Part shown: in pieces, positions 35,181-47,190 of the stretch
Numbering within the stretch: the first letter of the stretch is position 1
Layout of the letters: every line of letters starts with the position of its first letter
Source of the DNA: Gordius sp. MW1
Lineage: Eukaryota > Nematomorpha > Gordioida > Gordea > Gordiidae
Direction: 5' to 3'
Length of the DNA stretch: 64,000 nucleotides
Assembly: GCA_964036665.1 (NCBI GenBank)
Contig: OZ038530.1
Span: forward strand, 5,022,001-5,086,000
The notes under the pieces: generated by a model
What the model was told of the DNA's origin: nothing
Database searches by the model: none
The model's input: only the letters and a program-made list of their open reading frames with translations
Program-made: the position numbers and the translations under genes

Positions 35181-36290
35181 TGCGCAACTACAAAACCATA
35201 CCCTTTTAGATAACTTTGACTCTAGTGTTGACTCTCTCTCAGCACGATCGTCGGACGTGAGTTTTTGACCGCATACGTTTTTCACTTGTCCCTTGTTCGG
35301 GCGTACGTATCGAACTGCATATCTGGCTTGGTCTTTCAATCGGTCTTTTCATTTTGCCGATCGTACTTCCCCATTGATCTTGCTAGGGGGGTTTATTGTA
35401 TGTAAGGTAGTCATATCGATGGCTAACAATTGACAACTTATATCTGAGCGTCGTTGGTTTAGGATACTTTACCCCATTGTTTTTTGTTTAACGCAAACCA
35501 AAGAAATTTCCATGTTTCCCCCAAGAGAGCGAGATTGATACATTTTCGCCACCCTAAGTCATTTAGGCCGCTCCTCAATGAGAGCTGCGAGCCTCTCGAC
35601 CAAAACAGTACAATATTTCCGTTGAAATATTGGTGACGTCGCTTACCACACATCAGTTATCGGCGCCGACACGGGCACCAGCGACATCACTAAGTGTAAA
35701 AAAATTGTCACAGGCGTACGCATAAAATGCAACTCCGCCTACCATAATCACCTGAGAGCTATGAACTTTATAGGTAATCTTGGACCTGACTACGATGGTA
35801 TTACCTCTCATCAAACCACGTGTGACGTTCCCGTAACCAACCAAATATATAAATCACATCATGCGCACCAGGCAAAAATATTTGCCCACTTAGAAAATTT
35901 GACCTTATCAAACCTATAAAGGTGATACGGCGTATAGCCAAAAAAACAGGTCATTAAGGGCATTAAGCCTCCAAAAATTAATTCGCTTCTGGGTTCAACG
36001 TGCGCGCATGCAATAGTATTAAACTTCATGCCCGAAACATCGTCATACACTCATTGCTCTGTACCGGCAGAATTTTTCTGGGCTTGGCACTACCGTCCCT
36101 ATGCACCGGCATTACCCTTCAGCGCATATAGACCACACTTCCCCGTACAGATAACATTCATGCATAACGTTAAATACCACCGCGTCATCGCACTGTCTAA
36201 CCAGCCGATCAATCAAGGTCCATGACAGACGACGATTGACAATGCGCGTCAATGAATTTCATGCGAAAAAAAAGAATAAGCGAAAAAATA
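35181..36290. other. GC-rich island between direct repeats, possible coding
   Basis: Base composition is visibly more GC-rich and CpG-rich than any flank. On the plus strand one frame is open from 35626 to 35916 and again from 35938 to 36222, interrupted only by three stops packed in 21 bases (35917-35937). The readable pieces include IGADTGTSDITKCKK, NFIGNLGPDYDGITSHQTT and VPAEFFWAWHYRPYAP. There are no early ATGs and no family I recognise. The minus strand is also fairly open, so chance and composition may explain part of this. It may be transferred or retroelement-derived DNA. Confidence 0.35.
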
Positions 36291-36689
36291 TGAAGGAATA
36301 AAACATGCATTATAAAAAATGTTTACCTTCGTGCTATTCTAATGGGACTATGAACTAATTAATCGGCTTTTAAAATATTGCCATACCCTTATTACCTCAA
36401 AATTTCAGTTATTATAATAATCAAAATAATTTCGTTGAAAGATAAATCTCAAAATATTATTTTAATTTCAATCCAACAATAAACAATTAAAAGAAAAAAC
36501 ACATTATTTCTTTTTAACCTAAATTCATCCAATTTACTTTAAAAATTAGAGTTTTTTCTGACACCATTTGTAAAAAGTTAAAAAGTCTAAATTTACAATC
36601 ATTTTCTGATTAATAAAAACTAACTAACACATAATAACATTTTATAGTTCTTACCTTATAATATTTCATTTAATTTAATTAGAATGCGC

Positions 36690-37010
36690 GAAGATAACAC
36701 GTATGAATAATATATCCCGCGCGAGAGAATGTTCGATACGCGAAAGAAAAAGATTTTATTATATCCCGTTTTTATATCTATCCGAAAATATCAACTGTGT
36801 ATTAAAGTACACTGATCTTATTAATTTACGCTTGATTTGCCAGCGCAGCTGGCATTAGCACGCGTATAACAAAGCGGGAGAGAGGGGTGAGGGGGGAGAC
36901 GAGCATGGTAGCCTGCGCATGGTAGGCTGCGCATAAGAAACTTGGCTTTGGCTGCGTGCCTGCGCATAGGAGACTTGGCTGCGCATGATCTGCGCATGCG
37001 CAACTACAAC
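36690..37010. repeat. GCGCATGG-type repeat, copy 3 (right flank of GC island)
   Basis: Same orientation and order as copy 2, plus the AGCGCAGCTGGCATTAGC block shared with copy 1. The pair spaced about 1.8 kb apart could be LTR-like or the product of a duplication; no canonical LTR ends were found. Confidence 0.7.
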
Positions 37011-37955
37011 AATCTATAACTCTAATTAATAGAATAAAACAATTTACACTTTTTGATATTTAATCCCAAATGCTACCCCCGATAAAATTGGACATTTAAG
37101 CCATTCTTCATTTTATTCAATAACACTTTATGTTACAATAATTGAATATATTAGGTCGCAAAAATCAAAATTAAATTAACAATAACTGAGTGGAATATAT
37201 TCACAAAATTAATAAAAATTGCCATGAATTTCACTTGTTACATCGCCTTGTTATAATTATTATAATCTTAATTTAAATTAAATGGGACTTTATCTAGAAA
37301 CTAAAAATTAACCATATGATTAATAGATTATTTTGCTGGGGACATTTTTTAACCTGTGAAATTAAATTCGCCGAGATGGTTTTCGGCAAGATGACAAGCC
37401 ACCGTAATTTAAATGTCAATAATTTGGAAAAGCGCCTCCGTATACGCTTTAGTCAGCGGTACGCGTGTCTCAGTTTGAAATATCTCTTTAAATTAAATTT
37501 AAATGTTTTATGATTATGACTTTAATGATTTTTAATGCCAACCCATTAAAATTATCTAGTTATCATCGCTGATGATTAAAGATTGTATAAAACCCATAAT
37601 TTGCACAAAGACTTTTTAGCCAGGTACATAAATGGGCGTTTATCGTGACAGGACTCCAAGTCATTTTAAAGAGAGTTGGATATATCTTGAAATGGGCTTT
37701 TGACCAGTCAAATACATCTATGTCTGAGATTACCAACTTTTCGTGGAAAAAATAAAGTTTCCCTTCTTTATTTGACTTTGCTTCCTATAGTAAAAAATTT
37801 AGATCTATTTTGAAACTCTATTCTTATTTAATTCTCATCTATCGGTTTTTTATTGCCGATTAATCAATTAAGTTCTTCACTAAAATAGCCTTAAAAAATT
37901 AAAACTGTTGAAAACAAAAAGAATTAAAATTGATGGAATTCATTTTTTAATAAAA
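37011..37955. other. AT-rich spacer
   Basis: No supported gene. A 65-codon frame at 37316-37513 has a somewhat mixed composition but no motif. Confidence 0.35.
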
Positions 37956-40253
37956 CTAGCTCTACCCGGCCAAGCGTTGCTTTGGCTTAGTCCCTAATTA
38001 GCTAAATAACAATGTATAAACAATTTTTGAGTACAGCGTTTATAGTACGATGATGGTAGAATAATGGAGTTACCAATTTAGACTGTGTCGGCGCGGCGTT
38101 GTTCGCAATAGCATCTCGTAAGTAAATGTATTCTTCCGCACGCAGTTCCTGTTGATTGTACTCAAACGGTGTAAAGTTATCATCTGGTATGAATGTACTA
38201 TGGCACACAAACATTCCCTTGAGGCATTAGACAGGACAGTTGGCAAAGCTCACGACATCGTAGTAGGTTGTCTTGACTGCGTCTAATCTTCAAACGATAT
38301 GCATAAAAATCCTTTGAGCTAACCTTCTTGTATGTTTCGGCTCTTGTAATAATGTGTATTCCAATTAATTGAAAATTAGTAATCGTGTTTTTAATCATGA
38401 ATAAATTACCTGCTAAGAGGTCTCGTTTTTCATCATCAATCTCTAAGTGCGATGGAGTATACAATATTTTTGGTTAGTCCATCTTTAGCCAACACAAACA
38501 AACGGGATGGTTTACCCACGCGAGAACATGCCACGTATAGTCCGTGGGAAAAGCATGATGTGCCCAAATCTAAGCCACAAATAGACATCGTTTGACCTTG
38601 AGCCTTATTAATTGTCATTGCGAATGCCAATTTAATTGGAAATTGAATAAGTTTGAATTCAATCGGCACATCTGTGGGAATCAAAGAAATTTGTGGCAGC
38701 TATACATTTGCACCTCGGAATCCATCTTGTCCTTTCCAAAAAATTATCGGATATTGGAGAGCGTCATACGAACAGTGGGTATCAGCAATGAATTGAAGAT
38801 TGTTATCTCATCTTTGAATCACGATTTGGCGCGAAGCCGTACGGTCCTTAACCCTGATTCCGGCAACGTCGTCAACTACAGGTGCATTGAATCTACTAAT
38901 GTGCTCTCCAACTGGTGTTTTATCAGAATCAATTGACAATAGCGTAATTGTCATTAAGTAATTTGGGCATGTGCGATTTAAATAATTTTAATAAATCATT
39001 GTACCCATTTAACCGAACGTCCAGTTCGCTGACGATGCGCCTGGCAAAAGGTGAATTGAGGTTGTTGTAGCCGCAACGTGCATCCACGCGATTAGCGAGT
39101 GCGCGTTCGGAGTCGTCACCACCCATAAAGTAAATTTGTAAAAATTTATAAGATCGTTTGGCATCGGCAGCAATGAACCCACTTTGTGAAAAACCTGGCC
39201 TTTTATTTTGAATGTTGAATTAAATTGTTGACCGTTTGCAGCATTATTTTGAACTATTTCTGTTGTTCCGAACGATGTCATTTGGAAGCATGAATTGAAT
39301 GTCCGAATTGACTTCAGGAACAAGTTAGAATAAGGATCCGTACCGATAAGTAGTGCAATGGTTCAGGTGGTGTTTCAATCTCCGTTAGTCGAACTTTTCC
39401 TGATGCGCAACACATCCCGGCCGACTCATTTTTAATGCAAGACAATGAGGACAAACCTTATCCATAGTACCAATGACCACTTTGAAATGGGCGTAATATT
39501 CAACATCAGGCTCATACTGGAATGCTAGTCAAAGGAATGAAGCCGATTTAAATGCTCGATGTACTTGTAGGCGGTGTAGGTCATTTTCTCTACGTGTGTT
39601 GATTGCAAATCGGCGAGCTTGTTTTTTTAATCGTCCTTGTTGATTTCGTTCATCTCGTGCCTCTTGCGATTGTGATCCACGTATTTCTCACACGCTTATC
39701 TGCATTGTTTTGTAGGATTTGTTCGTTAGTTCTTTGTGCTCTTATTTTTTCACGATTGCATTTTGTTTCGTTTGAAGACCCAAATTGTTCCTTTTGCGTT
39801 TAGCTGGCATTTTTACCTATAAATATAACATATTAAATATATCAAATTGAATTACCTGAAGGTGAAAAACATTAAACTATCGAATTCTCATGCTAGCTAC
39901 GCCCTTGCTATATGGTGTTTTTATAAGTAGAATACTTCAGCATTTATATATATTAGATTATTTACATTGTCACATTTTACAGTATACATTTATGACGTAA
40001 ATTGTTATATTTTACAGTATCCCTGTGTGATGTCATATGACGTCATGAGGTTGCTTTTGATTGACGTATAATTAAACATCAAAACAGATAAAACTAAATA
40101 ACTTGACCGTCTTATCACCTAGAGATTTTGAATATAGTTTAAAACCTAGGCTCAGACCTACCAAATATTCGCAGAAATTTTCATAAAAATCGGTCCAGCC
40201 GTTTCGGAGGAGTTTAACTACGCAACCGTTTCACGAGAATTTTACATATTAGA
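37956..40253 (-). mobile_element. Helitron, complete ends, scrambled coding region
   Basis: On the minus strand the element starts TCTAATATGTAAAATTCTCG and continues with the well-known Helitron leader words CTCCTCCGAAACGGCTGG and ACCGATTTTTATGAAA. It ends GGCCGGGTAGAGCTAG, followed by T, after an imperfect GCCAA..TTGGC hairpin. The 2.3-kb length is far below autonomous Helitrons because most of the Rep-helicase gene is missing. Confidence 0.9.
38000..39810 (-). pseudogene. Helitron Rep-helicase polyprotein, deleted and reordered
   Basis: The minus strand starts MPAKRKRNNLGLQTKR (ATG at 39810), the usual N-terminus, and continues through IRTFNSCFQMTSFG and TFKIKGQVFHKVGSLLP (about 39180-39310), DARCGYNNLNSPFARRIV, and DALQYPIIFWKGQDGF (about 38730). 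Then, out of order, comes the extreme C-terminal helicase block FPIKLAFAMTINKAQGQT and DLGTSCFSHGLYVACSRVG (38460-38690). After it comes Rep N-terminal sequence again: YKKVSSKDFYAYRLKIRRSQ and LRAEEYIYLRDAI (38090-38340). The HUH nuclease and most helicase motifs are absent. Frameshifts are numerous. Normally the helicase end is last; here it sits inside the Rep N-terminal region. Confidence 0.9.
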
Positions 40254-41102
40254 AATTAAATTTTGAAATTAGGGATGTAAATAAAAAAATACTAAAAGAT
40301 GTATTTAGAAGTCGCTAATTTAGAAAGTTCCTGATTAAAATTAAAATCCCTTATTTTAAATCCTATCCTCTCAAAAAACTCATTTATCTAAATGTAAATT
40401 ATAAGTGGGAGATTGATTTTCAATTTTTTTTTAATTTTAGAACTAGGAAATAGATATTACACTGGCCCTCGGATTGCCTTAAAATTTAAAAATCTTATGG
40501 GCCTGACTCGGGGGCGACATTTATAGTTTGACTCGGACGGCATAAAATATGCAACGGCTTTGAAAATAATATTAAATACATCACAAACGGGCTTTCAGAC
40601 AATTTCTTTCTTTAATTTTTTTGATAAGATTCTTGGTATTAAAAAAATTTTAATGACAAAAAATTCAATATTAATGAATCGGTGTATTGAAATTAAAATC
40701 GTATATATATATATTTAATTTATGAACATTCTTAAAAGTCACATTCATTTTTGCATCTCATGCTATATTAATTTTTAACAACTTGTTCATATTTTTTTCC
40801 CAGTTTATATAACGTTACTCTTACTAATAGATTTTTTATTGAAAATTATCTTTAAGTTCGATTATAGCAATTTAAAATATAGGTTTAAAATGCAAGCCAA
40901 TAAAATATAATAATTTACGGGTTCATTGCTAATAACTATATTGGCTTTTGCGAATTTCCTAAAATAAAAATTCCATCAAGAAAGGACTGTGTGCGAAACA
41001 ATGGACATGTGGATCTCAGAATATAGATAGATGTTTTAACACTTTGAATTCATTTAAAAATTAATAATCGTTGAAAAAAGATAGTTTAAAATCCTTCGTA
41101 TA
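40254..41102. other. AT-rich spacer
   Basis: No gene or element recognised between the Helitron start and the LTR element. Confidence 0.4.
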
Positions 41103-43869
41103 TGATAATACGCGAGGTTAAGTTTGTATAACTATAACATTGGCTACATATTATATTAACCATATGTGACTCTTTTTCTCTTTTGTTAGTTAGAAAGTGA
41201 ATTTATTTATGTCTACACAATCTCTCCTCCCTGGCCCTGCTATTTTATGTATGGTATACCTCTATTCCTTTCCATTTGATTTCCTTACGTGTGTGTTACT
41301 TTTCTTCAAGCCCTCCGCCCACGCGCTTGTACGTATGTGTTATTTCTATCAACACGCATCATTGAATTTTGCATACGCGTACTGTATCGACAACTTTTAT
41401 ATTTCGATCATTCTAAGATTCTTTTTAATTTCCTTTGTCTGAGAATAAAATAGATAATTAAGATGTAAAGAAAGAAATAAAAGTATATTGTCTTTTGCCT
41501 TTTTCCCTCTGCCATCCCCCTATCCTCCAGAATTCTCTCAATATATTCCTGATCCCCGTCAATCACTAAATCGTGTTCCCGCGGACCTTTTTCATTATTA
41601 CGCGTGGAACATGATAATTGGTGTCAGAATATTTATCCACACCAGAAGAAAAATAATTAGGTAGAAGCAAAGATCTACTTACTATTACTCTAACGTAGGA
41701 AGAAAACCAACGAACGAAAGGAAAATTCATAGGAAGAAAATTCAGTTGACAGTTCAGGGATATTCTAACTTTCTTTTGCCTATTTACAGTGCGGGGAGGA
41801 TAGGATTATTCCAGGATTATTCCCACAAGCCATAAATTAGGTAACTCAAGACATCCCGTTTGCCATGAACATCCTAATCCTTCAGATGAGAAGACCACAT
41901 GATTTTACTGAATGTTACACATTGTTAATGGAGCACATGAGAATGTCCAAAGAACAAAACCAGAGGCAGCCTTAAATTTTTTAAAGGAAAAGATGTCGCA
42001 TAGGATAATACGCGAGGTTAAGTATGCTATAACATTGGCTACATATTATATTAACCATATGTTTTGACTCTTTTTCTGTTTTGTTCGTTAGAAAGTAAAT
42101 TCATTTATGTCTACACAATCTCTCCTCCCTGGCCCTGCTATTAAATGTGTGGTATACCTCTATTCCTTTCCATTTAATTTCCTTACGTGTGTGTTACTTT
42201 TCTTCACCCTCCCCCCCCCACGTGTTGGTACGTATTTGTTATTTCTATCACCACGCATCTTGGAATTTTTTATACGCGTACTTTATTGATAACTTTTTAT
42301 ATATCGATCATTTCTAAGATTCAATTTTCTTTGTCTGAGAGTGAAATAAATAACAAAAATGTAGAGAAAACAATAAAAGTATATTTCGGCGTTCGCACGT
42401 GAGCCTTTACCCTAACCTGCCGTCTTCCAGTGTATGCCCCTATCGTCCACAATTCTCCCAATATATCCCTGATCAGGGTTTCTTTCAGGGGGGAGCCCGG
42501 GGGGTAATACCCCCCCGCGCAATTTCAAATACCCCCCCCGTAGAGTTTTGATTGAAGGAAGCATGAACTCAGTTCCATCATGAAGTCATAAATTATATTA
42601 ATAGGCTAAAATTGAAATTCAATAAATTATTTTAATTTGTCAATAAAAAAAATATAAAATTGGCGAAATTAAATTTTTTTTACAAATCAGGTGGAAATCA
42701 TTCATAGACATCATTTTTTAACATCTGTGAACCCTAATTTACAATCTTGAAAGTTACAAATTATCTTTAATTAAAAAATATCAATAGTTATATAAACATA
42801 AATAAATGCTTTTAGAATTATTAAATCACTATCTTACTTATGAACCTAAAAAGAATTATTATTAATAATAGATTTTATTGTTTATTTTTTATTGATATAA
42901 TATGCTTATTTTGAATTGCAGATGTCTGGTAAATATAAAAGTACTCTTTTACACTACTTTAGTAAAAAGGAAAAGCCTAATAATAAAGATGGTAAATATG
43001 ATTTAATTTAAAATATTTTAATTATGTATGGGTATTTGTGTTTATATAAAATAAGACATGAATATGTTTGTTTGTAATAGGTAAAGATGGGACTGAATTA
43101 AAAAAAACTCTTGTTTTATCCCTTACTATGGGAAATTATGATAGTTATTTTTAAGCATTAGATATTTTAAATATATATAAGTTAAAGGCAGATATTATTC
43201 TGCTTCCAGCAGTGAAATTCACACGAACTCTGAAAGAGGCAAGAAAGATTTTGGTTTTATTATAGAAGTATTATATATATTTTCATGTTTTAGGTCAAGA
43301 TGAAAATTGTAATTCTGCTGAAGTGGGGAAAACTGTCTCTTCTTTTTCTTATGATAAAATGCTAACTAAAATTATGCAAGTTGTTTTTATTTTATTAATA
43401 TATATTGATAAAGATGAGTTGGCAGCTCTACTAATTGCTCAGTCTCTGAAAGTGAAAAACAGGGGCAAAATTTAAAACTTAAACCATCATAAATTTATAA
43501 TTTCATACATCTAAATACAAATGGCTAATTTTTGATAAAGCCTTAGGTGGGGCTTTATGCTCTGTCTGTTCTCTTTACAACAAAAACGATTTATTTATTC
43601 AACAAAAAACAAAGGGTGTGTTCATTAATGTCCCGTTTACAAATTACAGAAAAGCGACTATTTATATATCACTTATATCACCAATAAAAATCAGTAAATA
43701 TTATACAAAATGGTTTAGCAATTAAAAAAAATTTTACCCCCCGGAAGTTGAAAATACCCCCCCGGAGCATTTTTTCTGAAAGAAACCCTGTCCCTGATTA
43801 CCCTTTGATCATTTAAATCATATTTCCGCGAACCTCTTCATTTTCTTTATTCCACGCGGAACGTGATAA
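41103..43869 (+). mobile_element. Small non-autonomous LTR retrotransposon (TRIM-like)
   Basis: Two direct repeats, 41103-41617 and 42003-43869 (about 540 bases once the nested element is removed), share ATAATACGCGAGGTTAAG, CTACACAATCTCTCCTCCCT and GTGATAA/ATGATAA at the ends. Directly after the first LTR is TGGTGTCAGAA (41619), a primer-binding-site-like sequence. Before the second is a purine tract AAAGGAAAAGATG. Only about 385 bases lie between, without gag or pol apart from a short broken frame near 41890-41970. Strand follows from binding site and purine tract order. LTRs differ by many substitutions, so the insertion is old. Confidence 0.78.
42474..43790 (+). mobile_element. hAT-like element nested in the 3' LTR
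   Basis: Inverted ends CAGGGTTTCTTTCAG and CTGAAAGAAACCCTG, with subterminal C/G-rich tracts. Perfect 8-base target duplication TCCCTGAT (42466-42473 and 43791-43798). The LTR copy at 41103 shows the uninterrupted site, AATATATTCCTGATCCC. Inside, on the plus strand, a piece after an AG at 42921 starts MSGKYKSTLLHYFSKKEKP and stops at a GT donor, reminiscent of N-terminal ends of hAT transposases. Other exon-like scraps follow (near 43080 and 43293). No catalytic domain remains. Confidence 0.88.
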
Positions 43870-43899
43870 ATTCAAAGGTGTTAACAATCGAACAAATTA

Positions 43900-44060
43900 C
43901 AACACTCGGACTATTGTTTCAATCCGTCTCGGTCTACAAAGCAAAATCTAGTCTCGTCTCGGATGCCATTATGAGAATCTCGATCTCGTCTCGGCCTGGA
44001 AAAATGTTGATCTCATATCGACAAGAAATCTCGACATGTCTGGAATTTAAAAATAATTAC
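43900..44060. repeat. CTCGTCTCG-family repeat copy
   Basis: TTTCAATCCGTCTCGGTC, AGTCTCGTCTCGGATGCC and ATCTCGTCTCGGCCTGG occur in series. Same family as 29600-29910 and 52670-52990. Confidence 0.5.
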
Positions 44061-44162
44061 AATTATACTAATTTATTTGAATTGGCATATAAATTAAAAA
44101 AATCATAATGGCAGTCTTTCATTCAAAAATCTTTTTAAACACATTTACATAATTAAACTAGA

Positions 44163-47100
44163 ACACTACCTACGAAGGTCCCAAGTCCGTGTGCAAAAAG
44201 TGGAGGGTTGACGTCAGGTGAAACCGGCTATAAAAACCAACTCCAAAATTATAATAGTTTAACAAGATTTTACAAGAAAAGGCTAGGGCGTCCTCCACAA
44301 ACGACGCGCACTGCATACCCCGCCCGTGCAATGTGAAAAATACACTAGGGTTACTGCCCAACTCACAATGAAGGCGGTTAAGGAAATTAGTTGTTGAAAG
44401 AATGCGAATAACGTGCTGTAATGTGGGAACGTTGACGGGGAAGAGCATCGAGGTCGCACAAATGCTAAAAAGAAGAGGTACACATCGCCTGCCTACAAGA
44501 GACGAGGTGGAACGGAACGAAAGCTCGGGAATTAGGAGAAGGATACAAACTTTTCTACAGTGGGTCATCAAATCGTAGAAACGGGGTCGATATCGTTCTA
44601 ACGAATCGTTCAAGGACAAGGTCGTGGAAGTCAAGCGATGTTCCGAAAGGCTAATGTGGAAGAAGATTGCAGATCAAGGAGGCCTCTTAACCGTTTTGTG
44701 CGCATATGCTTTCCAAATTGGGTGCATAAAATCAGAGAAAGAAAGACATATTCTTAAATTTATTGGAAAAGGAAATACAAGGAGTCCGACAGGTAGAAAG
44801 GCTAATTATTGGGGCCGATTTCAAAGCTCACGTAGAAAAAGATCGCCGGTATGAATGCAAATCATGGAGGCTATGGGCATGGTCTGAAGAACAAAGAAGG
44901 AGAAAACTTCTCAGTATCTCAAGCATATGAGATGGCGATCGTTAACACCTATTTTTAAAAATGTGAAGATCATATTGTGACCTATAGAAGTGGGGAGCAT
45001 TATAGTTAAATTGACTATTTGCTTATACGGCGAAAGGACTTATGGATTATCAAGGATTGCAAAGTAATACCGGGAGAAGAAATCGCCAGGCAACATCGTC
45101 CCCTTGTTATGGATCTTGACAGAAGAGTATTTCCCGAAAGAAGAAACGAAAGGCTAATAGATACGTCGACGAACGAAGGATACCATCAAAAAGCGTCCTC
45201 AGTCTTGGGTGCAAGGACGTTGCAAAGGGACGTAGACGACGATTGGGAGACGCTATCTAAGGACATAAAGGAAAGGAAACAGCGATTCGTGTTCTAGGAC
45301 AGACCAAAGGAGGCAAAGCTATGAATAGGGAACTATGGTGGTGGGATCAATCGGTTAGGATTTTATCGAAAGAAAGAAAAATCTATATAGACGGTGGCAT
45401 AAATCAAAGAAGTTGGAGGATTTTCAAGAGTATAGGGACGCAAAGAGGGCAGCAAAAAAGGCCGTTGCAATAGCGAAGAATGCCGCCTACATCGAGATGG
45501 CAAACAAACTGGATCATAAAGGGGGCGATAGGCTTATGTACAAATTGGCCAAGATAAGGGAGAAGAAAAGTCGCGATGTCGGAGTTCTTAAAATAGTCAA
45601 AAGCGAGAAGGGTCAAACCTTATTCAAGCCGAAAAAAGTAATGGAAAGGATATTTTAAGAACCTTATGAATATTGCAAATGACAAGGATTCCCTTCCCGA
45701 AATTGAGCCAAATGTAAGTATTGTCGAACTCTTTCAGGAGGATGAAGTTAGGGCACAAATGAACAAGATGCAAAAAGGAAAAGCAGATAGCCCAGATGGA
45801 ATAGCTATGGAAGCATTGCTCGGATGTCGTGAAGAAGGAGTCACCACCATGACGAACCTTCTTAACAAGATATTGGTAGAAGAGCGAATTCCTAAACAAT
45901 AGAGGCCAAGCACGATTATACCCTTATTTTAAGGCAAAGGAGACCCTCGAAACTGTGGCAATTACAGAGGTATCAAGCTAACTTGCGACTCCTTAAAACT
46001 TATGGAAAGGATCTTAGTAACAAGGCTGAAAAACGAGGTGGAAATATCGGCTAACCAATTCGGATTTGTGGCCGGCAAATCCACAATCGACCCAATCTTC
46101 GCACTCAGCCAAATGATGGATAAGTATGGTGAAAAGACCTACATATGGTCTTTATCGACTTGGAGAAAGCTTATGACACGGTCCCCCGCTATGGTGGGGC
46201 TTAAGAAAACAAAATATTTCTGACGCATATATACGGCTTGTGAAAAATATTTATGAAGACTCAAACTCTTGCGTTAGGACGACAGTTGGAGACTCTAAAT
46301 CTTTTCGGGTTAAAATTGGATTACATCAAGGATCTGCATTAAGTCCCTTTTTATTTAATATAATTATAGGCACGATAACGAGGGACATTCAAAAGCCATC
46401 GCCATGGTGCATGCTATATGCCGATGGTATAGTATTATGCGAGGAAACAAGGGAGAAAGTATTCAAAGAAACCGAAGAGTGGTCAAAGCCCTTAGCTGGA
46501 TATGGGTTAAAGGTTAACGATCGAAAAACGGTTTACATGGAAATGAACGGACAAGCAGCCCATAGCTGGATAACCCTCTTAAGTACCCAAAAGTAGACAG
46601 GTTTACATACCTCGGCTCGATGCTACACCAAGAGGGAGGTTGCGCAACGGAGGTCAATGCCCGCATCCAAAAAAGGATGGCTTAAATGGCGAAGTATACC
46701 CGGTGTAATGTGCGACAAGAAAACGCCAATATGGTTGAAGAGTAAAGCTTACAAATCCATCGTAGGACCGGTGTTACTCTATGGAAGTGAAACATGGGCA
46801 TCACCACGGAAGGAAAGCTGTTACAAGCCACAGAGATGAGAATGATACGTTGGAGCTTGGGGTGCTCGACCATATGACGAATGACTTTCTCCTGGCAAAA
46901 ATGGGTAACCTATGGCGGACATGATTAACGAAAATCGGCTAAGGTGGTATGGGCATATACTAAGAAGAGTCACGAATGACGTAAATCTAAAAGTAGAGGT
47001 ACCGGGCAAGAGAGGGAGAGGAAGACCCCGTGTCACGTGGAAAGGGCAAGTCGATAAAGTAATGAAAACAAAAGAGATTAGTCAAGATATGGCACTCACC

Positions 47101-47180
47101 CGGTCAAGATGGAAGAAACTCATCAAAACAAACCCCACGACTGTGGGACCAAATAACTGATAAAGAAGAAGAAGAAACAT
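44163..47180 (+). mobile_element. Full-length RTE-type LINE, copy 2
   Basis: Perfect 10-base target duplication TTAAACTAGA (44153-44162 and 47181-47190) flanks a 3.02-kb insertion that starts ACACTACCTACGAAGG and ends in a GAA repeat. It is the same family as copy 1 in the opposite orientation. The coding region is cut into many frames. Confidence 0.92.
44390..47160 (+). pseudogene. RTE endonuclease-RT coding region, heavily frameshifted
   Basis: Pieces in order: RMRITCCNVGTLTG-like start near 44400, EEIARQHRPLVMDLDRRVF (45080), KADSPDGIAMEALLG (45790), FGFVAGKSTIDPIF (46060), VKIGLHQGSALSPFLFN (46310) and GLKVNDRKTVYMEMNG (46510), ending GRGRPRVTWKGQVDKV with TGA at 47158. At 46417-46437 the catalytic motif reads YADGIVL, the second Asp replaced by Gly. 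At least eight frameshifts or stops. Not functional. Confidence 0.88.
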
Positions 47181-47190
47181 TTAAACTAGA

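Noticed and set aside
35660-35680. Retroviral-type protease from the ADTGT word
   Set aside because: No flanking protease motifs (no hydrophobic strands or G-R/D pattern) and no RT nearby.
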